Assembly (NCBI GenBank): GCA_027306955.1
Contig: DAHUXX010000221.1
Location: 1 to 21,327, forward strand
Direction of reading: 5' to 3'
DNA: 21,327 nt
Origin: Acetobacteraceae bacterium
Lineage (GTDB): Bacteria; Pseudomonadota; Alphaproteobacteria; Acetobacterales; Acetobacteraceae
In this document: piece after piece, positions 7,069 through 15,552 of the stretch
Layout of the letters: the number at the start of each line of letters is the position of its first letter
Position numbering within the stretch: the stretch's first letter is position 1
Translations under genes and position numbers: made by a program
Notes under the pieces: generated by a model
Told to the model about the DNA's origin: nothing
The model's database searches: none
What the model saw: only the letters and a program-made list of their open reading frames with translations

Positions 7069-10000
7069 ATGCAAGGCACCACCGCGAAACTGCTCGTGCG
7101 GCGGCAGTTCCTGCCGCTCTTCATCACGCAGGCGCTCGCCGCGTGGACCGACAATTTCTTCAAGAGCGCGCTGGTGCTGCTGGCCACGTTCCAGGCGGGA
7201 ACCACGGCGGGGAATGAGGGCAAGCTGGTCGCCGTCGCGGGCGGGCTGTTCATCCTGCCCTTCTTCCTCTTTTCCGCGACCGCCGGAAGGCTCGCCGACC
7301 GCTTCGACAAGTCGCGGCTCATCGTCGCGACCAAGGTGTTGGAGATTGGTATCGTTGCGATAGCGTTTCTTGGCTTCGCGCGCGGCAGCGTGCCGCTGCT
7401 GCTCGTGACGCTGTTCCTGATGGGCGTGCATTCGACGTTCTTCGGGCCCCTCAAGTACGGGATCCTGCCCGAGCATCTGCGCCACGACGAGCTGCTGGCG
7501 GGCAACGCGCTGGTCGATGCCGGTACGTTCCTCGCCATCCTGCTCGGCATGCTTGGGGCCGGGCTGGTGATGCCACTCGCCGGCGGTGCCGTCGCCGCGG
7601 GAGCGATCCTGATCCTGGTCGCCGCGATGGGGTTGGTCGCGAGCCTGTTCATTCCGCGGACACCCGCAGCGGCGCCGGGGCTCAAGCTGGGCCTGAACAT
7701 CGTCGCCGACACCGCCGAGATGCTCCGCTATGCTGCCTCGCGCCGCGACCTGTTCCTCGCGATCCTCGGCATTTCGTGGTTCTACCTTGTCGGCGCCACG
7801 TTCGTCACCGAGTTTCCGGCCTATGTGAAGCAGACGCTGGGCGGGGACGAGCATATCGTCACGCTGTTCACGGCGGTGTTCTCGATCGGCGTGGGCATCG
7901 GCTCGCTGCTCGCCAACAAGCTGCTCAAGGGCGAGATCAGCGCGCGGCACGTGCCGTTCGCGGCGCTTGGGATCTCGCTCTTCATCGGCGATTTCGGTCT
8001 CGCTTCGCCGGGGTTGGGCGCAAGCCATGGCGCGCTGGTCACGCTCGGGGCCTGGCTGGCGCGGCCGTGGAACTGGCGCATGCTGTTCGATGTGCTCGGC
8101 ATGTCGGTCTGCGGCGGCATTTTCATCGTGCCGCTCTACGCGCTGTTGCAGGAGCGCAGCGAAAGCGCGCACCGCGCGCGCGTCATCGCCGCGAACAACG
8201 CGATCAACGCGCTCTTCATGGTGATCTCCGCCGGGGCCACCGTGATGCTGATCGCCGCCGGACTTTCGATCGCGGACGTGTTCCTTGTCGTCGGTGCCGG
8301 CAACCTGGCGGTCGCGATCTATATCTGCGGGCTGCTGCCGCAGGAGACGATCAAGACCGCGCTCGCGGCGGTGCTGCGCTCTTTCTACGGGGCGGAGATC
8401 AAGGGCCTCGAGAACTATACCGCGGTGGAGGGACCGGCGGTTGTCATCGTCAACCACGTTTCCGTCCTCGACGCGGCGTTGCTGCTGGCGCTGCTGCCCG
8501 GGCAGCCGGTGTTCGCGGTCGATACCTTCATCGCGCGGCGATGGTGGCTGCGGCCATTCCTTCGCGTCTTCGAGGCGCTACCGGTTGATCCCGCCAATCC
8601 GATGGCGATACGCGCGTTGACGCGGGCGGCCGCGAGCGGACGGCGCTGCGTGATCTTCCCCGAGGGGCGCATCACCGTCACGGGCGCGTTGATGAAGGTC
8701 CATGAGGGGCCGGGGCTGATCGCCGATCGCGCCCATGCCCGGATCATCCCGGTACGGATCGACGGCGCGCAGTACACGCCGTTCTCGCACCTGCGCGGCA
8801 AGGTGCGTCTGCGCTGGTTCCCGCGGATCCGCCTTACGGTGTTGCCCGCGAGCGACCTCCGGCTCCACCCCGGACTGCAGGGGCGTGAACGCCGCCGCGC
8901 GGCGGCGCAGGCGATCCAACGGCAGATGATCAGGCTGATCTTCGAGACAGCGAACTGCGAGCGTACGTTTTTCCAGGCGCTGCTGGACGCGCGCGATGTG
9001 CATGGCAGCGGGCATCTCGTGATCGACGATATCGAGCGCAAACCGGTGTCGCTGCGCCGGCTGATCGCGGGCAGCTTCATCCTCGGCCGCCACCTTGCCG
9101 CGATGAGCCATCCGGGTGAGCGGGTGGGCGTGCTGCTGCCGAACTCGGCTGCTGCCGCCCTCACCTTCTTCGGGTTGCAGGCCTACGGGCGCGTGCCGGC
9201 GCTGCTGAACTTCACGACCGGGACGAAAGGGATGCTCGCCGCCGTCACGGCGGCGGAGCTCGGCACAATCATCACCTCGCGGCGTTTCGTTGACACGGCC
9301 AGGCTCGCCGAGCCGGTCCGCGAGCTTGGCCTGCGCACGCGCCTTGTCTGGCTCGAGGATCTGCGCATCGGCAGACTGGCGCGGCTCGCTGGGCTGGTGA
9401 AGGCGACCCTCGCGCGCGCTGTCCATCGGCGCACGTCGCGGGCACGGCCGAACGACCCCGCGGTGGTGCTGTTCACGTCCGGCACCGAGGGCTTGCCGAA
9501 GGGGGTGGTGCTGAGCCACCGCAACATCCTGGCCAACCAGGCGCAGCTCGCGACCGTTGTCGACTTCAACGCGGCTGATGTCGTCTTCAACGCGCTGCCG
9601 CTGTTCCACTCCTTCGGGTTGACCGGCGGATTCCTGCTGCCGGTGCTGTCAGGCGTAAAAACGTTTCTCTACCCGACACCGTTGCATTACCGCATCGTTC
9701 CCGAGCTCGTTTACGACACCAACGCGACGATTTTTTTCGGCACCAACACATTCCTCGCGGGCTATGCGCGGATGGCGCATGCCTACGATTTCTACTCCGT
9801 GCGCTACGTTTTTGCCGGAGCGGAGCCGGTGAAGGAGGAGACGCGGCGCATCTGGGCGGAGAAGTTCGGCCTGCGCCTGCTCGAGGGCTATGGCGCGACC
9901 GAGACCGCGCCCGTCATCGCCACCAACACGGCCATGATGTACCGCGCTGGCACGGTGGGCACGCTGCTGCCGGGCATCGAGCACCGGCTCGAGCCCGTCG

Positions 10001-10485
10001 AGGGCCTGGCGCGCGGCGGCCGGCTCCATGTCAAGGGACCGAACGTGATGCTCGGCTATCTGCGCGCGGAGGCGCCGGGCGTGCTCCAGCCGCCCGCGGA
10101 CGGTTGGTACGACAGCGGCGATATCGTCGAGATGGACCGCGACGGGTTCATGACGATGCTCGGCCGTGCCAGGCGGTTCGCGAAGATCGCGGGCGAGATG
10201 GTGCCGCTGGGCGCGGTGGAGGATTTCGTCGGGCGGGTCTGGCCGGGCAGCGCGCATGCTGTGGTGACACGGCCCGACGCCAGCAGGGGCGAGACGCTGG
10301 TGCTGGTGACCGAGCGGGAGGGAGCGGAGCGCGGCGCCCTGCTGGCGGCCGCGCGGCGAGAAGGGCTGGCGGAACTCTTCGTGCCGCGCGTCATCCTCAC
10401 GGTAAAAAAACTGCCGCTGCTGGGCACCGGCAAGACCGACTACACGGCGACGCGCGAGCTGGTCGAGGCGGCGGATGGCAGCTAG
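7069..10485 (+). CDS. aas: LplT-PlsC-acyl-ACP synthetase fusion (acyl-[ACP]--phospholipid O-acyltransferase)
   Basis: Repairs lysophospholipids: the LplT domain flips lyso-phosphatidylethanolamine to the inner leaflet, the PlsC domain re-acylates it, and the ligase domain activates a fatty acid on acyl carrier protein. In E. coli LplT and Aas are separate neighbours; here they are one 1138-residue chain. Seen: a multi-helix MFS domain (about 1-415), the acyltransferase HX4D box at His463-Asp468 (NHVSVLD), FPEGRIT from 530 as in E. coli Aas, IIPVRIDG, the AMP-binding motif LFTSGTEGLPKG at 801-812, then LEGYGATETAP and GWYDSGDIV, ending near LPLLGTGKTDY with the adenylation-domain lysine. Every catalytic motif I can check is present. 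The start is ATG 7069 with GGAAGGA upstream. Its TAG shares the CTAG palindrome with the stop of the convergent yhhJ. Confidence 0.93.
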   Translation: MQGTTAKLLVRRQFLPLFITQALAAWTDNFFKSALVLLATFQAGTTAGNEGKLVAVAGGLFILPFFLFSATAGRLADRFDKSRLIVATKVLEIGIVAIAFLGFARGSVPLLLVTLFLMGVHSTFFGPLKYGILPEHLRHDELLAGNALVDAGTFLAILLGMLGAGLVMPLAGGAVAAGAILILVAAMGLVASLFIPRTPAAAPGLKLGLNIVADTAEMLRYAASRRDLFLAILGISWFYLVGATFVTEFPAYVKQTLGGDEHIVTLFTAVFSIGVGIGSLLANKLLKGEISARHVPFAALGISLFIGDFGLASPGLGASHGALVTLGAWLARPWNWRMLFDVLGMSVCGGIFIVPLYALLQERSESAHRARVIAANNAINALFMVISAGATVMLIAAGLSIADVFLVVGAGNLAVAIYICGLLPQETIKTALAAVLRSFYGAEIKGLENYTAVEGPAVVIVNHVSVLDAALLLALLPGQPVFAVDTFIARRWWLRPFLRVFEALPVDPANPMAIRALTRAAASGRRCVIFPEGRITVTGALMKVHEGPGLIADRAHARIIPVRIDGAQYTPFSHLRGKVRLRWFPRIRLTVLPASDLRLHPGLQGRERRRAAAQAIQRQMIRLIFETANCERTFFQALLDARDVHGSGHLVIDDIERKPVSLRRLIAGSFILGRHLAAMSHPGERVGVLLPNSAAAALTFFGLQAYGRVPALLNFTTGTKGMLAAVTAAELGTIITSRRFVDTARLAEPVRELGLRTRLVWLEDLRIGRLARLAGLVKATLARAVHRRTSRARPNDPAVVLFTSGTEGLPKGVVLSHRNILANQAQLATVVDFNAADVVFNALPLFHSFGLTGGFLLPVLSGVKTFLYPTPLHYRIVPELVYDTNATIFFGTNTFLAGYARMAHAYDFYSVRYVFAGAEPVKEETRRIWAEKFGLRLLEGYGATETAPVIATNTAMMYRAGTVGTLLPGIEHRLEPVEGLARGGRLHVKGPNVMLGYLRAEAPGVLQPPADGWYDSGDIVEMDRDGFMTMLGRARRFAKIAGEMVPLGAVEDFVGRVWPGSAHAVVTRPDASRGETLVLVTEREGAERGALLAAARREGLAELFVPRVILTVKKLPLLGTGKTDYTATRELVEAADGS

Positions 10486-11603
10486 CCCATCTCGGCGATG
10501 GCCTTGCGGAAGCGCGCCATGGCGAGGCCGGAGAGGACCGTTCCGATCCCGATGAGGGCGGCGAAATGCGGCCAGACGACGGAGAAGCCGGCGCCGCGGA
10601 ACAGGATTGCCTGCGCGAGGGCCACGAAATGTGTGGTCGGCGCGAGGAGCATGACGGCCTGTACGAGTTGCGGCATGCTTTCGCGCGGCGTCGAGCCGCC
10701 GGAGAGGATCTCCAGCGGCATGATCACCAGGATGGTCAGCAGCGCGAATTGCGGCATCGAGCGGGCCAGGGTGGCGAGCATGATGCCGAGTGCCGTGGTC
10801 GAGAACAGGTTGACCAGAGCGCCGGCGAGGAAGAGCGCCACCGAGCCGCGGATCGGCGCGCCGATCAGCCCATGCACGACCACGAGCAGCGAGAACGCCG
10901 TGGCAGCGAGGACCACCAGCGCCATCGACCAGATCTTGCTCGCCATGATCTCGAACGGCGTCACCGGCATGACAAGAAGATGCTCGATCGTGCCGTGTTC
11001 GCGCTCGCGGATGAGGGCCGCGCCGGTGAGGATCATCGACAGCAGCGTCACCTGATTGATCAACTCGATAACGCTGCCAAACCAGGATTTATTGAGGTTC
11101 GGGTTGAAGCGCATGCGCAGGGCGAGATCGACCGGCGGCGCGGCAAGCGCGCGGTAGCGGCGCAGGAACGCGGTGACCTCGGTGTCGATGATGGTCTGGA
11201 TATAGCCCGCGCCGGTGAAGGCCTGGCTCACGCGCGTCGCGTCCACGTTGAGCTGGATATCCGGCTTGTGGCCGGCCAGGACGTCACTCTGGAAGTCGGG
11301 CGGGATGTCGAGGGCGAAGGTGAGCGAGCCTTCGTCGAGTCCGGTGTCCATCTGGGCCGGGGTGATCAATCTCGGCGTGCTGAAATACGGCGGATAGAAC
11401 GCGGCGACGATGCGCTGGGAAAGTGCCGAGCGGTCCTCGTCGACGATGCCGATCGCCGCGTTATTAAGCGTTTCCGGCAACGCGGAGGCGGCGGAATAGA
11501 TCGCGACGGTGAAGGTGTAGGCGATCAGCACCAGCATGATCGGGTCGCGCAGGAGGCTGCGCAGTTCCTTGACGCCGAGGTTGAGGATGTTGGCGAGGCG
11601 CAT
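10482..11603 (-). CDS. yhhJ: ABC-2 type permease, YhhJ family
   Basis: Inner-membrane permease of 373 residues, matching E. coli YhhJ in length and through most motifs I can recall (NLGVKELRSLLRDP, NVDATRVSQAFTGAGYIQ, LIREREHGTIEHLLVMPVTPFEIM, LSGGSTPRESMPQ, APTTHFVALAQAILFRGAGF). One N-terminal helix is followed by a periplasmic domain of about 150 residues and five C-terminal helices, the ABC-2 exporter pattern. It has no ATPase; RbbA, encoded just upstream, supplies it and an additional permease half. The ATG at 11603 lies 3 bases after the rbbA stop, with GGAGG inside the rbbA end as ribosome-binding site, so translation is coupled. The substrate is unknown. Confidence 0.92.
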   Translation of the reverse strand: MRLANILNLGVKELRSLLRDPIMLVLIAYTFTVAIYSAASALPETLNNAAIGIVDEDRSALSQRIVAAFYPPYFSTPRLITPAQMDTGLDEGSLTFALDIPPDFQSDVLAGHKPDIQLNVDATRVSQAFTGAGYIQTIIDTEVTAFLRRYRALAAPPVDLALRMRFNPNLNKSWFGSVIELINQVTLLSMILTGAALIREREHGTIEHLLVMPVTPFEIMASKIWSMALVVLAATAFSLLVVVHGLIGAPIRGSVALFLAGALVNLFSTTALGIMLATLARSMPQFALLTILVIMPLEILSGGSTPRESMPQLVQAVMLLAPTTHFVALAQAILFRGAGFSVVWPHFAALIGIGTVLSGLAMARFRKAIAEMG

Positions 11604-11606
11604 CCC

Positions 11607-14312
11607 TCAGGCCTCCTGCTTGCGAAGCAGGATCGCGCACAGGCCGATGAGGACCGGGACCGCGAGGGCAAGGGCAAGGAACGCGGACGACAGGTCGGGA
11701 AAGCCCAGCGCCTTGGCGAAGGTGCCGCGCGAGATCGTCAGGAAATGCGTGGTAGGGTAGATGCGCCCGATGAAGGCCTCGAAGCCGCGCAGCGAGGAAA
11801 CCGGATCGATGAAGCCGCTGAACTCGATCGCCGGGATGAGGGTCACGATGGCAGTGCCGAAGATCGCCGCGACCTGGCTCTTCATGAACGAGGACATCAG
11901 CTGGCCCATCGCGGTCGCCGCGACGACGTAGAGCAGGGCGCCGGCGAAGAGGGCAGCGACGCTGCCCTTCAGCGGCACGCCGAACCAGGCCACGGCGAGC
12001 AGCGTCAGCACCGTGAAGTTCAGCATCGCCAGCACGACGTAGGGGATCTGCTTGCCGAGGAGGAATTCAAGCCGGGTGGTGGGTGTGACGTAGAAGTTGA
12101 CGATGGACCCCAGCTCCTTCTCGCGCACCACGCTGAGCGCCGTCAGCATGCTCGGGATCAGCAACAGCAACAGTGGCAGGATGGCTGGCACCATCGCCAC
12201 CACGCTCAGTACGTTCGGGTTGTAGCGGAAGCGGATGGCCACGTTCACCGGGCTTGCCGGGCCGCCGACGATGCCCAGCCATTGCGCGTGCAGGGCCTCG
12301 ACATAGCCCGCGACCATGTCCGCGCGCGCCGGCATGGAGCCGTCCACCCAGGCGCCGATCTGAACTGGCCGGCCGCGCGCGATGTCACGGCCGAAGCCGG
12401 GCGGGATCTCGAGCGCCAGCGCGAGCCCGCCGGCCTGCATGCGCCGGTCGAGCTGCGCGTAGTCCCTGATCGGCGCGCGCTCGGTGAAGTAGCGGGAGCC
12501 CTCGATGTTGAGGATGTAGCTCTGGCTCGCCGTGGTCTGGTCGCGGTCGAGCACCGCGAAGGTCAGATGCTCCACGTCCATGGTGATGCCATAAGCGAAG
12601 ATCACCATCAGCATCACGCTGCCCAGCACGGCTGCCAGCGCGCGGATCGGGTCGCGCAGCAGCTCCAGCGTCTCGCGCCGGGCCTGGCTTGCCATTCGCC
12701 GCGGCTCGAACAGGCGGGCCATCGCGCGGCGGGCGGCTGCCTGCTCCGGTGGCGGTGGCGGCGGCGGGTTCGCCGATCCGTCCGCCTCCTCGAGCCAGGC
12801 GATGAAGGCCTCCTCCACGGTCCGCACGCCGCGCCGCGCGGCCAGGGCGGCCGGCGTGTCGCTCGCCAGCACCTTGCCGGCATGCATCAGCGCGACACGG
12901 TCGCAACGTTCCGCCTCGTTCATGAAGTGCGTGGAGATGAAGATGGTGACGCCGTCCTTGCGCGAGAGGTCGATCAGCGTCCGCCAGAACGCATCGCGCG
13001 CGATGGGGTCGACGCCCGAGGTCGGCTCGTCGAGGATCAGCACCGCCGGCGCGTGCACCATGGCGACCGCGAGGGAGAGGCGCTGGCGCTGGCCGAGCGG
13101 CAGGGCACGGGGCAGCACGTCCATGATAGATGTCAGTTCGAAACGTTGCGCGACCGCCGCGACGCGCGCGGCGATCGATTCCGCTGGCAGGCCGAAAAGG
13201 CGTGCGTGCAGCTCGAGGTTCTGCCGCACGGTGAGTTCCGAGTAGAGCGAAAAGCCCTGCGACATGTAGCCGACGCGCCGGCGGGTGGCGAGGTCCTGCG
13301 GGTCGAGCTTCTGGCCGAACAGCCGCGCCTCGCCGGCGGTGGCGGGCAGCAGGCCGGTGATCATCTTCATCGTCGTGGTCTTGCCGCAGCCGTTGGAGCC
13401 GACGAAGCCGAAGATCTCGCCCTGGTGAATGTGGAAGCTCGCGTCGTCCACGGCAACGAAATCGCCGAAGCGCATGGTGAGGTGCTGCGCCTCGATGGCG
13501 TCCACGCCTTCGCCGTCGCGTGGCGCGATCACGACCGGGCGATGCTGGCGCCGCCGCTCCTGCGGCAGCAGGGCGATGAACGCGGCCTCCAGCGTCGCGG
13601 CCCCGGTGCGCGCGAGCAGGTCGGGCACCGTGCCGGTGGCGACGACGCGCCCGGCATCCATCGCCACCAGCCAGTCAAAGCGCGCCGCCTCCTCCATCGT
13701 GGCCGTCGCCACCACCACGCTCATGCCGGGGCGGCTGGCGCGGATGCGCGCGATCAGTTCCCAGAACTGCCGGCGCGACAGCGGATCGATGCCGGTGGTC
13801 GGCTCGTCGAGGATGAGCAGGTCTGGGTCGTGCACCAGCGCGCAGCACAGGCCGAGCTTCTGGCGCATGCCGCCCGAGAGCTTGCCGGCGGGACGGGCAA
13901 GGAATGGCGCGAGCCCGGTGGCGCGCGTGAGTTCCTCGATGCGGCGGCGGCGCTCCGCCTGGCGCTGGCCGAAGAGGCTCGCGAAGAAGTCGATGTTCTC
14001 GGCGACCGAGAGCGTCGGGTAGAGGTTGCGGCCGAGGCCCTGCGGCATGTAGGCGATGCGTGGGCAGACATGGCGGCGGTGGCGGGCGCTGGCCATGTCG
14101 CCGCCGAGCACGTCGATCCGGCCCGTCTGCAGGGCGTGCGCGCCGGCGATGAGTGAGAGCAGGCTCGACTTGCCGACGCCGTCGGGGCCGATCAGCCCCA
14201 CCATGCAGCCGGCCGGGATGTCGAGCGTCACGGCGTCCAGGGCGCGGACCTTGCGGTGGCGCAGGCCGACGTCGCGCAAGGAGGCGACCGGTGCTGCGGT
14301 CTGCTCGTTCAC
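11607..14312 (-). CDS. rbbA: RbbA-type double ABC ATPase fused to ABC-2 permease
   Basis: 901 residues: ATPase 1 (about 8-250), ATPase 2 (about 270-510), a proline-rich linker (eight consecutive prolines except one Glu-free run near 517-525) and a YhhJ-like permease (about 540-901). ATPase 1 has Walker A GPDGVGKSS (42-50), signature LSGGM (145-149) and Walker B LLILDE (165-170), but Ala204 replaces the switch histidine. ATPase 2 has Walker A GSNGCGKTT (305-313), signature LPLGQ instead of LSGGQ (404-408), Walker B LILDE and His462. It matches E. coli RbbA/YhiH closely throughout; that protein was described as ribosome-associated, but the domain layout fits an exporter with YhiI and YhhJ. The ATG overlaps the yhiI stop (ATGA), so expression is coupled. 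Confidence 0.93.
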   Translation of the reverse strand: MNEQTAAPVASLRDVGLRHRKVRALDAVTLDIPAGCMVGLIGPDGVGKSSLLSLIAGAHALQTGRIDVLGGDMASARHRRHVCPRIAYMPQGLGRNLYPTLSVAENIDFFASLFGQRQAERRRRIEELTRATGLAPFLARPAGKLSGGMRQKLGLCCALVHDPDLLILDEPTTGIDPLSRRQFWELIARIRASRPGMSVVVATATMEEAARFDWLVAMDAGRVVATGTVPDLLARTGAATLEAAFIALLPQERRRQHRPVVIAPRDGEGVDAIEAQHLTMRFGDFVAVDDASFHIHQGEIFGFVGSNGCGKTTTMKMITGLLPATAGEARLFGQKLDPQDLATRRRVGYMSQGFSLYSELTVRQNLELHARLFGLPAESIAARVAAVAQRFELTSIMDVLPRALPLGQRQRLSLAVAMVHAPAVLILDEPTSGVDPIARDAFWRTLIDLSRKDGVTIFISTHFMNEAERCDRVALMHAGKVLASDTPAALAARRGVRTVEEAFIAWLEEADGSANPPPPPPPEQAAARRAMARLFEPRRMASQARRETLELLRDPIRALAAVLGSVMLMVIFAYGITMDVEHLTFAVLDRDQTTASQSYILNIEGSRYFTERAPIRDYAQLDRRMQAGGLALALEIPPGFGRDIARGRPVQIGAWVDGSMPARADMVAGYVEALHAQWLGIVGGPASPVNVAIRFRYNPNVLSVVAMVPAILPLLLLLIPSMLTALSVVREKELGSIVNFYVTPTTRLEFLLGKQIPYVVLAMLNFTVLTLLAVAWFGVPLKGSVAALFAGALLYVVAATAMGQLMSSFMKSQVAAIFGTAIVTLIPAIEFSGFIDPVSSLRGFEAFIGRIYPTTHFLTISRGTFAKALGFPDLSSAFLALALAVPVLIGLCAILLRKQEA

Positions 14313-15379
14313 GGCGGCGGCCGGATGGTGAGGCTGGCGGGCCAGGGCACCTTCGGGTCCAGCCGCACATAGGCCATGCCCGGCAGCCCGGTCTTCACCT
14401 GACGCATGTGCTGGCGCAGCAGCGCCGGGTCGATCGTGGCCTTGACCCGGAACATCAGCTTCGCGCGTTCGTCGGCGGTCTCAACGGTCTTGGGCGTGAA
14501 CTGGGCGACGTCCGCGACGAAGGTCACGCGCGCGGGGATGACCTCGTGCGGCGCCGCGTCCGGCACCAGCCGCGCCTCGGCGCCGATCGCCACGCGCCCG
14601 GCGTCCTTGGTCGGCAGGAAGAACGTCATGTAGACGTCGGCGAGGTCGACGAGGTTGAGAACCTTGCCGCCGGCGCCGAGCACCTCGCCGGGATGGGCGA
14701 CCAGGAACTGCACGCGCCCATCGCGCGGGGAGCGCAGCGTGCTGTCGTCGATATCGGCCTGGATGCGCGCCAGCGTGGCCTTCGCCGCCTCGACCGCGGC
14801 GAGCGCGTCGACGACCTGGGTTTCAGCCGCGTTGACGGCGGCCTGCGCCGCCGCGACCTGGGCCTGCGCGGCGCTGACCGCGGCCTTCGCGCCCTCGAAA
14901 CGCGCGCGGTCGTTGTCCAGCGTCTCGGCCGAGGCGGCGCCGCGCCTGACCAGTTCCTCGCTGCGCGCCAGGCGCTTGGTCGTGGCGTCGAGCTCGGCCT
15001 GGCGCTGTGCGACGACCGCGAGGGCGGCCTGCCGCTCGGCCTGGCGCTGGGTCACCTGCGCGCGGGCCGCGTCGACGCCGATGGTCGCGCGCTTCAGCTG
15101 GGCCTCGGCCTCGCGGCGCTGCGCGACGAGCACGTCGGTGTTCATCCGCGCCAGCACCTGGCCGGCGGTGACGAAGTCGCCCTCGTTGACGAGGATGTCC
15201 TGGATCCGGCCGGGGATCTTGGTGGCGATGTCGATGGTGGTCGCCTCGATGCGCCCGTTGGCGCCGACGACGCCCGGCGGGAGGGACGGCGGTGCGAGCA
15301 CGTGCCACGCGAGCCAGGCGGCACCCACGGCCGCCAGGGCGAGCCCCGCTCGCATCAGCCATGTCAGGCGCCTCGTCAT
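14309..15379 (-). CDS. yhiI: HlyD/YhiI-family periplasmic adaptor
   Basis: Membrane fusion protein of 356 residues that should link the RbbA-YhhJ ABC-2 complex to an outer-membrane channel. Seen: an N-terminal membrane anchor at about residues 5-27, the first lipoyl half (RIEATTIDIATKIPGRIQDI), a long Ala/Gln-rich coiled coil at about 85-205, the second lipoyl half (DSTLRSPRDGRVQFLVAHPG) and a C-terminal beta domain ending PWPASLTIRPPP. First gene of the yhiI-rbbA-yhhJ operon, the same order as in E. coli. The ribosome-binding site is GGGAGA about 13 bases before ATG 15379, rather far, with a run of G closer in. An FNR-like sequence and a -10-like TAGAAG lie upstream with class II spacing. 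Confidence 0.9.
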   Translation of the reverse strand: MTRRLTWLMRAGLALAAVGAAWLAWHVLAPPSLPPGVVGANGRIEATTIDIATKIPGRIQDILVNEGDFVTAGQVLARMNTDVLVAQRREAEAQLKRATIGVDAARAQVTQRQAERQAALAVVAQRQAELDATTKRLARSEELVRRGAASAETLDNDRARFEGAKAAVSAAQAQVAAAQAAVNAAETQVVDALAAVEAAKATLARIQADIDDSTLRSPRDGRVQFLVAHPGEVLGAGGKVLNLVDLADVYMTFFLPTKDAGRVAIGAEARLVPDAAPHEVIPARVTFVADVAQFTPKTVETADERAKLMFRVKATIDPALLRQHMRQVKTGLPGMAYVRLDPKVPWPASLTIRPPP

Positions 15380-15413
15380 GCCCCGCGCGTCTCCCGCCAG
15401 AGCGACCGCGGGA

Positions 15414-15455
15414 CTTCTAGACGGGCGCGGCTTGCATCCGCTTGCGCCGGATCAA
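15414..15455 (-). promoter_or_regulatory. Candidate FNR-like promoter of yhiI-rbbA-yhhJ
   Basis: On the minus strand TTGATCCGGCGCAA (15442-15455) matches TTGAT-N4-ATCAA at 8 of 10 positions, with one perfect half. Taking its centre as -41.5 puts -12 to -7 at 15414-15419, which reads TAGAAG, four of six matches to the -10 consensus. The start site would then be 15407, 28 bases before the yhiI ATG. The box overlaps a perfect hairpin (15445-15465), so part of its symmetry may belong to that structure. Confidence 0.35.
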
Positions 15456-15465
15456 CAATCCGGCG
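15445..15465. repeat. Perfect stem-loop between gsiD and yhiI
   Basis: CGCCGGAT and ATCCGGCG form an 8-bp stem around a five-base loop (CAACA). It lies 88 bases after the gsiD stop and 66 before yhiI. With no T-tract on either strand it is a weak intrinsic terminator at best; it could also be an operator. Confidence 0.4.
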
Positions 15466-15518
15466 GGAAGCGGCACAGCCCTGCCCGGCCGCGCGCGCAT
15501 GCTGCCCGATGCGGGGCG

Positions 15519-15544
15519 CCGGCCGGATGGTTCCCGCCGGCCGG
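15519..15544 (-). terminator. Possible terminator hairpin after gsiD
   Basis: Two copies of the palindrome CCGGCCGG (15519-15526 and 15537-15544) separated by 10 bases can pair as an 8-bp GC-only stem starting 8 bases after the gsiD stop. There is no T-run, so factor-independent termination is uncertain. Confidence 0.35.
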
Positions 15545-15552
15545 GCCATGTC

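Noticed and set aside
10104..14156. A 1350-codon plus-strand open frame
   Set aside because: It lies antisense to rbbA and yhhJ and across the end of aas, encodes Arg/Gly/Asp/His-rich sequence without domains, and is a by-product of GC-rich codon use.
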